Assembly (NCBI GenBank): GCA_031553315.1
Contig: JAVBLT010000009.1
Location: 1 to 26,330, forward strand
Direction of reading: 5' to 3'
Length of the DNA: 26,330 nt
Source of the DNA: JAVBLT01 sp031553315
GTDB taxonomy: Bacteria; Verrucomicrobiota; Kiritimatiellia; RFP12; DVOR01
The translations under genes and the position numbers were made by a program. Below the pieces are notes generated by a model that was not told where the DNA came from, did not search any database, and saw only the letters and a list, made by a program, of their open reading frames with translations. Positions 1-7,428 of this stretch are shown here, piece after piece; position 1 is the first letter of the stretch; each line of letters opens with the position of its first letter.

Positions 1-14
1 TTTTTTCGGATTAT

Positions 15-177
15 TAGAGCATGTTTCGAATGAGATTTCTGGATTTTGCGAAGGTGAATTTTGGTTTTGACAAACGCTTGAAGTGAGCCGTAGCAACGCT
101 ACGGCGATCTGAAAGGGTGAAGTTCAAAAACAAAAAGCACCGAGAAAAAGCGGAAAGATCAATCGAAATATGCTCTA
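15..177. repeat. MITE-like imperfect palindromic repeat, copy 1
   Basis: The ends are inverted repeats: TAGAGCATGTTTCGA at 15-29 and TCGAAATATGCTCTA at 163-177, complementary at 14 of 15 positions. The exact midpoint (96) lies in the AAC loop of a perfect 8-bp hairpin, GCCGTAGC (87-94) and GCTACGGC (98-105). The arms between are also partly complementary, so the whole unit can fold on itself. It is bounded by TA on both sides, as expected of IS630/Tc1-type target duplications. No coding capacity is seen. A second copy, about 95% identical by eye, lies at the other end of the window. It could instead be a REP-like or regulatory RNA element; no transposase is present to prove mobility. Confidence 0.8.
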
Positions 178-190
178 GCAGAGGGAACGG

Positions 191-1909
191 ATGAAAAAGC
201 TTACGAAGTTGAATCGATGCGTGTGTTGGGTGATGTCGGTCGTGATGCTGTTGACTTCGGGGGGGTGCGGAACAAGCGGGCCCGTCGTCAGGAAAAACAC
301 GAAAGATCTGAAAGCGCTGGAAGAAACGGCCAATCAAGGCCGGAAACAGTTTTTCAACCAGGACTACGCCACCGCCGGGCGGCATATCGAACCGCTCTCA
401 GCTGAGTTACACGTCAACAAACCGCTTTATGAGTGCGAGCTTGCCTCCATCGCGATGATGGCCGGCGACACGGATCGGGCCGAAGCGCATATCAAGGAGG
501 CGATTGGCTTGCTGGAAGGCCTTCACGATGCGGGCGGCGAAAAGGCCGCCGCCAGCATTTGGGGGAGCGAAAACAAAAAAGTCTACAAAGGCGATCCTTA
601 CGAAAGAGCGTTGCTCTACACCTTTTACGGCACATTTTTATTGAACCGGGGCGAAACGGATAACGCCCTGGCCGCCTTCCGGCGCGCGCTGCTGATGGAT
701 GGCGACACGCAGCAGGGGCAATATCAGTCAGACTTCGGTCTGATTCAGTTCCTCGCCGCAAAGTGTTATGATCTGCGCGGCGAACCCGGCCCGCGCGATG
801 CCATGTTGCTTGCCGCTTTCGATTCGGCCATGGCCGTGCTCACCGCCCATGAGACCGCCTCCAAACGCCCGGATCGATTTCTCCACGCCATTGAGGAGGA
901 GTTTGCTGTGTTCGGAGCCGCGGGTGAACCGCCATCGCCCTGGATCTCCGCGCTGGCCTCATGGGGCGGCATTGAGAAAATCAGAAGCATGGGCGGCGGG
1001 GTGTCGGAAGAAGCTCTGGCGTGGCTTGAGCAAAACCTTCCCGCCGATAAGGGGTTGGGGTTCAACACGCTGCTTGTCGGGTGGGATGGCTTCGGTCCCT
1101 CTATGGCGCGAACCGGTGAATACGGTGAAAAACGCATCATCATAACAGGGGCAAAGAAAGATACGCGGCAGGCTTTTTCGGTGAGCGCGGGGGGTGGAAA
1201 AGCCATCGATGGGTGGCCTTGGCTGGGCAACGTCACATTCCAGGCTTCCACGCGTGGCGGTCGCGAAATGGACAATATCCTTGCCCGGCAGGCGGCTCTC
1301 AAGGCGGGTCTCGACAAATCGGGCAACCTCATGCTTGCCGGCGGCCTGGGCGGCGCTGCCGTGGCGTCTTCATTCATCAACAACAACAGTAATGCGGGCG
1401 GCGTTGTAACCCTTGTCTTTCTCGGTATCGCAGTGGTGGGGATGACGGTCAAACTCGTTCAGCGAGCCATAACGCCAGAGGCCGATACACGTTGCTGGCA
1501 GTGCCTTCCCCATGAGCTGGTCGTCGTGCCGGTCACGCTGCCCGATGGTCTGAGCGAGCTTTCGGTGAACACATGGATCGCGAGTTACCCTACAGCCCAA
1601 AAGACGATTTCCATCGAACGGAAACCGGAGGCTCCAATCACCGTGGCTCACCTTTCGTTGCCTCATGCCGATGATCCGCTGGCGAAGCTGCCAAGCCGGG
1701 CGCTTCTAATGGCCTACGCGGCCGATCACCGCGAGGTCGACGCCGATGGCGACGGCGAGATTTCCCACGCTGAATATCAACAGACCATGCGGAAACTGCT
1801 GGCCGCATACGATTCCGACCGAGACGGCACGCTGGCGGATCTCGAATGGGTCGGATTGCAGGCCGCCGTCTTCTCCGCCATGCGCAAACGCCTTGGATTC
1901 GCACACTAA
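191..1909 (+). CDS. TPR-like lipoprotein (COG3014-like) with C-terminal EF-hand pair
   Basis: This 572-residue protein starts with a basic N-terminus, a hydrophobic stretch and Cys26 in SGGC, a weak lipobox, so it is probably an envelope lipoprotein. Residues about 30-220 are helical and TPR-like (YERALLYTFYGTFLLNRGE, then LAAFRRALL). The middle pattern, including TRCWQCLPHEL before a probable beta-rich end, resembles the COG3014 family of unknown function; I recall this from memory. A hydrophobic glycine-rich stretch at about 400-420 may be a membrane segment. The C-terminus has two canonical EF-hand loops: D517, D519, D521, E528 and D541, D543, D545, E552. The start follows GAGG 6 nt upstream. 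It leads a three-lipoprotein operon and lies 13 bp after the repeat. Its role is unknown. Confidence 0.8.
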   Translation: MKKLTKLNRCVCWVMSVVMLLTSGGCGTSGPVVRKNTKDLKALEETANQGRKQFFNQDYATAGRHIEPLSAELHVNKPLYECELASIAMMAGDTDRAEAHIKEAIGLLEGLHDAGGEKAAASIWGSENKKVYKGDPYERALLYTFYGTFLLNRGETDNALAAFRRALLMDGDTQQGQYQSDFGLIQFLAAKCYDLRGEPGPRDAMLLAAFDSAMAVLTAHETASKRPDRFLHAIEEEFAVFGAAGEPPSPWISALASWGGIEKIRSMGGGVSEEALAWLEQNLPADKGLGFNTLLVGWDGFGPSMARTGEYGEKRIIITGAKKDTRQAFSVSAGGGKAIDGWPWLGNVTFQASTRGGREMDNILARQAALKAGLDKSGNLMLAGGLGGAAVASSFINNNSNAGGVVTLVFLGIAVVGMTVKLVQRAITPEADTRCWQCLPHELVVVPVTLPDGLSELSVNTWIASYPTAQKTISIERKPEAPITVAHLSLPHADDPLAKLPSRALLMAYAADHREVDADGDGEISHAEYQQTMRKLLAAYDSDRDGTLADLEWVGLQAAVFSAMRKRLGFAH

Positions 1910-1933
1910 CATTTTCAGATTGGAACCAGCAGG

Positions 1934-2521
1934 ATGCACATTTCCCGATCTACGCTTTTTCGCACCGGCGTGATTCTTTTGGCGGCGGTTTTCATTTGCG
2001 GCTGCGGCTCGCCACAGCGCAAGCCAAGGCCCCCGGCAGCCGCATCCATCCCGCCGCAACCGCTTCCGGTGGAGTATCCCGATGAACGAACGGACTGGGA
2101 TACAGGCGCCCCTGTCATGATCTTTTCTCTTCCCTCCCTCCCCGGCACCGTGCAATTCGTCGGCGCGCTCAAGCCCGCACTCGTGAAACGCGGCTATACC
2201 GTCGTCGACATGCCTTTTCACGAGGGCGACTGGATGGCTTCAGCCATGCGCGCAAAAGCGAGGCTTGTCATCCCTGAAACCTATGTCAGGCAAGACGGGC
2301 CCCTTTATCAGGGAACACAGGTTGCCGACATCTGCCAACAAGTGCTCGTGGCCGATGCCGGCGACGAGGCAACTCCCGGCGCGCCCCGCATCAGAACGTT
2401 TCATGTTTGGGCGCGGCAACAAAAAGACGCCCCGCCGATGGAGACGCTTGTTGAAAACCTCATGCGCCTGCCCGCCTTCCGGAAAGCGCTCGAACCCACA
2501 CAAGGAAAAACAGATCAATGA
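1934..2521 (+). CDS. Putative lipoprotein of unknown function
   Basis: This 195-residue product has a hydrophobic signal stretch ending in ICGC, where Cys24 is the likely lipidated residue; Cys at -2 is unusual. A proline-rich linker (about residues 28-50) leads into one mixed alpha/beta domain containing MIFSLPSLPGTVQFVGAL and AKARLVIPETYV. I do not recognise the domain confidently. It lies 24 nt after the upstream lipoprotein gene, and its TGA overlaps the next ATG as ATGA (2518-2521), so the three genes are very likely co-transcribed and translationally coupled. An envelope accessory role, for example in a multi-lipoprotein assembly, is inference only. Confidence 0.7.
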   Translation: MHISRSTLFRTGVILLAAVFICGCGSPQRKPRPPAAASIPPQPLPVEYPDERTDWDTGAPVMIFSLPSLPGTVQFVGALKPALVKRGYTVVDMPFHEGDWMASAMRAKARLVIPETYVRQDGPLYQGTQVADICQQVLVADAGDEATPGAPRIRTFHVWARQQKDAPPMETLVENLMRLPAFRKALEPTQGKTDQ

Positions 2522-3066
2522 AAACATGCAACCGTGCACTCTTCTTTGCAGCCATCGCGCTGACCACGCTTCTGACCGGATGCGGCACACCCAGGGAACT
2601 GATCGTGAAGCCGACCGACCTACGCGTTCACATCCTCCCCGGAAGCCCGTTTTCCGGAAAAATCGGCGTGGGAACCGCACATGATGAAACAACGGAATCG
2701 ATCTTTAACGACGCCAAGGTCGGCGCGGGCATTGTATCGCTGTCCCTTCAGGATTCGTTGGAGAGCGTGGGATATCTTGCTCCGAAAGGCGAAAATTCAT
2801 GTTACACGGTTCACGCGGTGATTCGTGGAAATTCAATGTCGAAAGGCTTCATCGATGTGACCTCCAAGGTCTCGATCGACTACACGCTCGAGGAATCATC
2901 GAGCAAGGCCGAGGTTTATCACAAAACGCTCAACGCGGAATATACGGCAGGAATGAAAGATACCTGGTCTGGCCCCAACCGGCCGACGATGGCAAAATAC
3001 AATGCAGTCCGCCTCACTGTGGAGCAGTTTTTAAACGACATCACATCCGTGGCCGGCGGTCAGTGA
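2518..3066 (+). CDS. Putative lipoprotein of unknown function
   Basis: This 182-residue protein has a textbook lipobox, LTGC, with Cys22 after a hydrophobic stretch. The mature part reads as one compact domain with alternating strands and a helix (IVSLSLQDSLESVGYL), then strands around YTVHAVIRG and VSIDYTLEE. This is reminiscent of small YajG-like lipoproteins that bundle a short helix with a beta sheet, but I cannot assign a family. It is the last gene of the lipoprotein operon, with a 4-nt overlap with the gene before it. Its stop lies 9 nt from the convergent DUF167 gene, and no hairpin terminator is visible between them. Confidence 0.7.
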   Translation: MKTCNRALFFAAIALTTLLTGCGTPRELIVKPTDLRVHILPGSPFSGKIGVGTAHDETTESIFNDAKVGAGIVSLSLQDSLESVGYLAPKGENSCYTVHAVIRGNSMSKGFIDVTSKVSIDYTLEESSSKAEVYHKTLNAEYTAGMKDTWSGPNRPTMAKYNAVRLTVEQFLNDITSVAGGQ

Positions 3067-3075
3067 TCCGGCCGT

Positions 3076-3360
3076 TCAAAGCAGACTTTTTCGCACGGTC
3101 GCCTCGTCGATGCCGGGGAGGTACCAGCGTTTGAGGCGACCGGTTTGACCCGAGATGAGGGTAGGGGCGGTGCGGGGAAGGTTGAAGGTCTCGCTGAGCC
3201 AAAGGCGGATCGCGTCGTTGGCTTTGCCGTCGACCGGCGGCGCCTTGACTGCCACCCGGAGCCAGCCCGCCTCTTCTCCGAGGCAGGCGGTGCGTGAGGC
3301 GCGGGGGGTGGCTTTGATGATGATCGCCACGCCCTCTTTCCACGGCTGGTGCCAGCTCAT
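3076..3360 (-). CDS. DUF167 / YggU-family protein
   Basis: The 94-residue product matches the small DUF167 (YggU) family. It has the family core of a strand ending in ATPRASR, then LRVAVKAPPVDGKAN (about residues 34-48) with the PPVDGKAN signature, then AIRLWLSE and a late GQTGRLKR. Family length is about 90-110 residues, so this is complete. The ATG overlaps the TGA of the upstream YggT-family gene in an ATGA. The yggT-yggU pairing is also seen in enterobacteria, which supports both calls. Longer open frames through this region begin inside the yggT-like gene and are not the real start. The biochemical role of the family is not established. Confidence 0.9.
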   Translation of the reverse strand: MSWHQPWKEGVAIIIKATPRASRTACLGEEAGWLRVAVKAPPVDGKANDAIRLWLSETFNLPRTAPTLISGQTGRLKRWYLPGIDEATVRKSLL

Positions 3361-4298
3361 GCGCCGGCCTTTGTCAGGAAGGTGTAGAGGAAACCGGCGG
3401 CGAAGTTGATGGCGCTGATGAAGATGCCCATGACGAAGATGAAGGCGATGGGGCCGAGGTTGAAACCGCCCAGAATGAGGGCGGGGGAACCGGCGCTGCG
3501 CCCCATGAGGGAGGCAATGCCTTCCTGTGTGATGGCCATCCAGCCGTTTTGCCGGGCCAGAAGGGCGGCGAAATTGAAGATGATGAAAACGAGCATGAGC
3601 TGTTGAAGAAGAGTCGGAATGGCGGTGAGGGCTGTCAGGGCTATGGTGAGGCAGGTGGGGGTGAAGGCGGCGGAGGCGGGATCCCAGGTGAGTTTGCTTT
3701 CGGTGATCTGCCGGGTGGCTGCGACCTGAAAGTAGTTGACGAAGCTGATGCTTTCGGCTTGGGGGAAGGCGATCAGCGCGGCACCGACCAGGAGGATGAG
3801 GAGCGTGGGGAGGCTGAGGGTGAGCGACCGCGCTGAAAAGGGGCGGCTGAGGAAGAGCAGGGCGTCGCCCACGCGGCCGGGGTAGGGGAAGGTGCCGTTG
3901 CGGTTCCAAGGGCGCAGGAGGGCAACGGTGAGGGAAAAGGTCGCCCAGAAGAAGGTGAAGTGGGTCAGGGCAATGGCGAACCAGCGGGGAAAGGATTGGG
4001 TGGAGGGGAGTTTGAAGAGGATGGCATTGCCGATCACGAGGCCGGAAAGGGTGGCGGATTGTCGATAAAGCAAGGTGGCTTTCACGCTGAGCAGCAGCAG
4101 AAAGAGAATCAGGAGGATCCCGCGCCGGGGAAGGGGAAGGGCGGTGCGCAAAAAGCCGTGGATGCGGTCAACGAGGGTGAGCATCCAGACGATGAGGGGG
4201 TTGAAGGAGAAGAGGACTTCGCCGGGCAGGATCAGGCAGGCGAAGGTGAGAAGCATGGCAAGGTCGAGCAGGGTGTTGATCGCTGAAACGAAGAGCAT
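3357..4298 (-). CDS. YggT-family integral membrane protein
   Basis: This 313-residue, very hydrophobic protein has about six to seven predicted membrane segments and two YGGT-like halves. The first half contains NPLIVWMLTLVDRIHGFLR followed by a proline. The second contains the segment from LLQQLMLVFIIFNF to GFNLGPIAFIFVMGIFI near the C-terminus. It is longer than the roughly 190-residue E. coli YggT because of a central insertion. The chosen ATG at 4298 has AGGAG about 9 nt upstream; an open frame continues past it into coaX but is a shadow there. YggT proteins have been linked to osmotic or envelope stress and, in some bacteria and plastids, to membrane assembly or division. The specific role here is unknown. 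Confidence 0.85.
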   Translation of the reverse strand: MLFVSAINTLLDLAMLLTFACLILPGEVLFSFNPLIVWMLTLVDRIHGFLRTALPLPRRGILLILFLLLLSVKATLLYRQSATLSGLVIGNAILFKLPSTQSFPRWFAIALTHFTFFWATFSLTVALLRPWNRNGTFPYPGRVGDALLFLSRPFSARSLTLSLPTLLILLVGAALIAFPQAESISFVNYFQVAATRQITESKLTWDPASAAFTPTCLTIALTALTAIPTLLQQLMLVFIIFNFAALLARQNGWMAITQEGIASLMGRSAGSPALILGGFNLGPIAFIFVMGIFISAINFAAGFLYTFLTKAGA

Positions 4299-4321
4299 GA
4301 AGGGAAAACTCCTGAAAGTGT

Positions 4322-5083
4322 TTAATCGGAACCGCCGAGCTCGAAGATGACGCCCAGGCCGAAGAGGGTGAGGTCGGGGTCGATGGGGATGTCGATATCG
4401 GAACCTTGAAGCACCCACCGGGCGTAGCCGCCGGTGGCGACGATGTGGCCGGGGGCTCCGCCGAAGAGGTGCCTGAGGTGGGCGACGGTCTCGCGCACGA
4501 TGCCGCGGTAGCCGACTTGGGCGCCGAGGCGGATGGCTTCTTCGGTGCTGCGGCCGATGGCGGGGGGCTCGCCTTCGCCGAGGGCGACGCGGGGGAGGAG
4601 GGCTGTCTTTTCGTGAAGGTAATCGGTCATCAGGGGGAGGCCGGGGGTGATGACGCCGCCAATGTAGGCGCGGTCGGCGGTGATGACTTCGAAGTTGAGC
4701 GCGGTGCCGAAATCGACCACGATGAGCGGGGCGCCGTAGCGGGCGACGCCGCCGGCGGCGTCGGCAAGGCGGTCGGCGCCGATGCGCTCGGGGGAGGGGT
4801 AGTCGATGGTGAAGTTGAGCGGGCTTTGCGCGCTGACGAAGCGGGGCGCGCACCCGAGCTCGCGCCGGATGAGCCGCCGCCATTTGGGGGCCACGGCGGG
4901 AACCACCGTGGCGATGATGGCGCCTTCCACGCTGCCTTCGGAGATGGCCCGGACGGCTTGGGCGCAGGCTTCGGGCTCTTTGCGGATGCCGCCGCGGATG
5001 GAGACCACGCGGGAGACTTTGCCGTTGTGGTAAAGGCCGAGGGTGGCGGCGGTGTTGCCGATGTCGATCACCAGCACGCGCAT
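4322..5083 (-). CDS. coaX: Type III pantothenate kinase
   Basis: CoaX phosphorylates pantothenate with ATP, the first step of coenzyme A synthesis, in the cytoplasm. The 253-residue product shows the ASKHA-fold signatures: phosphate-1 motif DIGNT at 7-11, GADRL at 102-106 with the conserved Asp104, phosphate-2 motif DFGTA at 124-128, and GGVITPG at 142-148. Length is typical of the family (about 250-260). Its ATG is separated from the nadC stop by one nucleotide, so the two are surely co-transcribed and link CoA and NAD cofactor synthesis. No type I or II pantothenate kinase gene is visible in this window, though these could lie elsewhere. Confidence 0.95.
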   Translation of the reverse strand: MRVLVIDIGNTAATLGLYHNGKVSRVVSIRGGIRKEPEACAQAVRAISEGSVEGAIIATVVPAVAPKWRRLIRRELGCAPRFVSAQSPLNFTIDYPSPERIGADRLADAAGGVARYGAPLIVVDFGTALNFEVITADRAYIGGVITPGLPLMTDYLHEKTALLPRVALGEGEPPAIGRSTEEAIRLGAQVGYRGIVRETVAHLRHLFGGAPGHIVATGGYARWVLQGSDIDIPIDPDLTLFGLGVIFELGGSD

Positions 5084-5084
5084 G

Positions 5085-5957
5085 TTAAACGGCGCTCCAT
5101 TCGAGGGCCAGATCCACGGAGGGCGCGGAATGGGTGAGGGCGCCCACGCTCATGGCGTCGACGCCGGTGGCGGCGACGGCGTTGGCGGTGGAGAGGGTGA
5201 TGCCGCCGGAGGCTTCGAGCCTGGAGGCGCCGCCGGTGATGGCGACGCATTCGCGCATGAGCTCGAGGCTCATGTTGTCGAGCATGATCCAATCGGGGCG
5301 GGCGCGGAGGGCGCTTTTGAGCTCGGCGACGGTTTCCACTTCAATCTCGATGGGCAGGGTGGGGTAGGCTTTGCGGGCGGCTTCCACGGCGAGGTCGAGG
5401 CGGTCGGGATCGCCGCCGGCCCAGAGGCGGCGGTGGTTGTCTTTCATGAGGATGCGGTCGTAGAGCCCGAAGCGGTGGTTGACGCCGCCGCCGCACATGA
5501 CGGCGAATTTTTCGAAGACGCGCAGGCAGGGTGTGGTTTTGCGGGTATCGAGGATCTGGCAGGTGTGGGGCTTCACGGCTTCAACGAAACGGGCGGTAAG
5601 CGTGGCGATGCCGCTCATGCGCTGCATGAAGTTGAGGGCGGTGCGCTCGGCGGTGAGGATGGCGGCGGCGCGGCCGGTGAAGCGGGCAAGCACGTCGCCC
5701 TTCTTTGCGAAGGAGCCGTTGGGCACGAGCACTTCGGAGGTGAGGGCGGAGTCGAGGGTCTGGAGCACGTAGAGGCCGACCATAATGCCGGAGACGCAGC
5801 AGTCTTCACGGGCCTGGATTTCGCCGGTGGCGAGGATGTCGGGGCAGACGAGGGCGCGGGTGGTGGCGTCGCCGGGGCCGATGTCTTCTTTGAGGGCTGC
5901 GCGCACGGCGAGCTGGGCGCGGGTGTCTTGCATGAGGTTGGGGAGGGGTTTGTTCAT
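5085..5957 (-). CDS. nadC: Nicotinate-nucleotide pyrophosphorylase (carboxylating), quinolinate phosphoribosyltransferase
   Basis: NadC converts quinolinate and PRPP to nicotinate mononucleotide, CO2 and pyrophosphate, completing the de novo entry into NAD synthesis. The 290-residue protein has the type II PRTase hallmarks: ERTALNFMQRMSGIATLT (104-121), DTRKTTPCLR (137-146), GGGVNHRFGLYDRILMKDNH (156-175), the acidic IEIEVETV strand, MLDNMS, EASGGI, and a C-terminal GVDAMSVGALTHSAPSVDL. All key Arg, His, Lys and Asp positions are present. A purine-rich AAAGGA lies 8-10 nt before the ATG. It follows the M42 peptidase gene by 12 nt and precedes coaX by 1 nt. nadA and nadB are not in the window. 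Confidence 0.97.
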   Translation of the reverse strand: MNKPLPNLMQDTRAQLAVRAALKEDIGPGDATTRALVCPDILATGEIQAREDCCVSGIMVGLYVLQTLDSALTSEVLVPNGSFAKKGDVLARFTGRAAAILTAERTALNFMQRMSGIATLTARFVEAVKPHTCQILDTRKTTPCLRVFEKFAVMCGGGVNHRFGLYDRILMKDNHRRLWAGGDPDRLDLAVEAARKAYPTLPIEIEVETVAELKSALRARPDWIMLDNMSLELMRECVAITGGASRLEASGGITLSTANAVAATGVDAMSVGALTHSAPSVDLALEWSAV

Positions 5958-5969
5958 GGGGAAAGTCCT

Positions 5970-7043
5970 TTACAGTTCGGGGGTTAAATCGGGGTTGGGG
6001 GGGAGGTCGCGGATGGCGGCGCACAAAAGGGTGATGATTTGGTCCACATCGTTCAAATCGAGCACTTCAACGGGGCTGTGCATGTAGCGCAGGGGGATGC
6101 CGATGAGGGCGACGGCGGCTCCGCCGCGCTGCATGCGCATTTCGTAGGCGTTGTTTCCGGAGGCGCGGGCGCGGACTTGTTTCTGGCAGGCGATGCCGGC
6201 GGTTTGGGCGGTTTTAAGGATGTGGGCGCGGAGCTTGGGGTTGTAGAGGGGGCCGCAGCCGAGGATGGGGCCGTTGCCGAGGCGGACGTCGCCGACGGTG
6301 CGGCGATCCTGGGGCGAAGCGTCGGTGGCGAAGCCCACGTCGAGGCAGATGCCGATGTGGGGGTGCACGGCGTAGGCGGCGGTTGCGGCGCCGATGAGGC
6401 CAAGCTCTTCCTGCACGGAGGAGACCATGTGCAGGGCCACGTTGAGCGGTTCGTTTTTGAGGCGGCGCATGGCTTCGGCGATGATGAAGGCGCCGATGCG
6501 GTTGTCGAAGCCGCGGCAGGCCACGCGGGAACCGGCGAGGGGGCGCCAGCCGGCGTCGATCACGGCGGGCGCGCCGGTTTCCACGAGCGTTTCGGCCTCA
6601 GCGCGGCTGCGCGCGCCGATGTCGACGGCGATTTCTGAAAGCTCCTTCGGCGCCACTTTCTCTTTCTCGGCCGCGCCGAGCAGGTGGGGCGGGCGCACGC
6701 CGAAGACGCCGTTGACGGGGCCGGCGAGGCCTTTGATTACGATGCGCTCGCCCGCCACGGCGGGCACGGTCACGCCGCCGTTGGCGATGAGGTAAAGAAA
6801 ACCGTTGTCGTCGATATATTCCACGAGAAAGCCGATTTCGTCGCAATGGGCTTCGATCATCACGCGGGTGGGGGCGGAAGCGTTGAGGGCGGCGTGAAGG
6901 TTGCCGTGGACGTCAAACGCGGCGGAATCGATTCCGTTTTCGCGCAGGTAACCGGCGATAAGGCGCATACCGTCCTGCTCGAAACCGGAGGGTGTGGGCA
7001 GGGCGACGAGGCGTTTGAGAAAATCGAGCGTGGCGGCTTCCAT
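5970..7043 (-). CDS. M42-family metallo-aminopeptidase
   Basis: The 357-residue cytoplasmic protein is an M42 (TET-type) aminopeptidase, a dinuclear metal enzyme that forms large tetrahedral oligomers and trims peptides. Expected metal and catalytic residues are all visible: His66 and Asp68 in AHCDEIGF, Asp180 in CRGFDNR, the catalytic Glu212 and metal-binding Glu213 in SSVQEELG, Asp235 in CLDVGFATD and His322 in YMHSPVE. Length fits the family (about 340-360). Substrate preference (glutamyl, leucyl or other) cannot be read reliably. It is the first gene of the minus-strand operon, with GAGGAG upstream of the ATG, and is divergent from infA. Some M42-like proteins act as endoglucanases, but nothing here suggests that. 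Confidence 0.93.
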   Translation of the reverse strand: MEAATLDFLKRLVALPTPSGFEQDGMRLIAGYLRENGIDSAAFDVHGNLHAALNASAPTRVMIEAHCDEIGFLVEYIDDNGFLYLIANGGVTVPAVAGERIVIKGLAGPVNGVFGVRPPHLLGAAEKEKVAPKELSEIAVDIGARSRAEAETLVETGAPAVIDAGWRPLAGSRVACRGFDNRIGAFIIAEAMRRLKNEPLNVALHMVSSVQEELGLIGAATAAYAVHPHIGICLDVGFATDASPQDRRTVGDVRLGNGPILGCGPLYNPKLRAHILKTAQTAGIACQKQVRARASGNNAYEMRMQRGGAAVALIGIPLRYMHSPVEVLDLNDVDQIITLLCAAIRDLPPNPDLTPEL

Positions 7044-7134
7044 GGTTTGTGCTCCTCATTCAGGAAAAAAAAGCGAGGTAATTCCCTATACAATACCACG
7101 GATGCGCGCGAAGAGGCCAGTGTTTATTTTAGGC

Positions 7135-7164
7135 TTGTTTTCAAGGCCGCTTTTGCGCTATAAT
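7135..7164 (+). promoter_or_regulatory. Sigma-70-type promoter for infA
   Basis: TTGTTT at 7135-7140 and a perfect TATAAT at 7159-7164 are separated by 18 nt. Transcription would start about 30 nt before the infA ATG, giving a short leader. It is the best promoter match I found in the window. Confidence 0.75.
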
Positions 7165-7203
7165 CTCCAGATATCTGTTTATTGACTGAGGAGTTTTTGG
7201 CCT

Positions 7204-7425
7204 ATGGCGAGTGATGATTCAATTGAGGTGAACGGCGTGGTCGTAAAGGTTCTGCCTGCGACGATGTATCGCGTGAAACTGGAAAACGGCCACGAAGTGC
7301 TGGCGCATATTTCCGGAAAGATGCGTAAATTCTTTATTAAAATCGCAGCCGGCGACAAAGTCACGCTTGAAATTTCGCCCTATGATTTGACGAAGGGCCG
7401 CATTATTTACCGCCACAAGGTCTAA
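7204..7425 (+). CDS. infA: Translation initiation factor IF-1
   Basis: IF-1 binds the 30S A site and assists IF-2 and IF-3 during initiation. The 73-residue product is full length for the family (about 72). It has the OB-fold pattern EVNGVVVKVLPATMYRVKLE, the HEVLAHISGKMRKFFIKI strand region, and the C-terminal GDKVTLEISPYDLTKGRIIY. The ATG is preceded by TGAGGAG with good spacing and by a near-consensus promoter. Here infA stands alone, outside a ribosomal protein operon, and its stop is 3 nt before the next gene's ATG, which encodes a secreted GHL10 protein. No second infA is present in the window. Confidence 0.97.
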   Translation: MASDDSIEVNGVVVKVLPATMYRVKLENGHEVLAHISGKMRKFFIKIAAGDKVTLEISPYDLTKGRIIYRHKV

Positions 7426-7428
7426 GCC

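Noticed and set aside
4406..5987. Plus-strand open frames of 243 and 314 codons opposite coaX and nadC
   Set aside because: They are Gly/Ala/Asp/His-rich, overlap each other, and lie opposite well-supported nadC and coaX.
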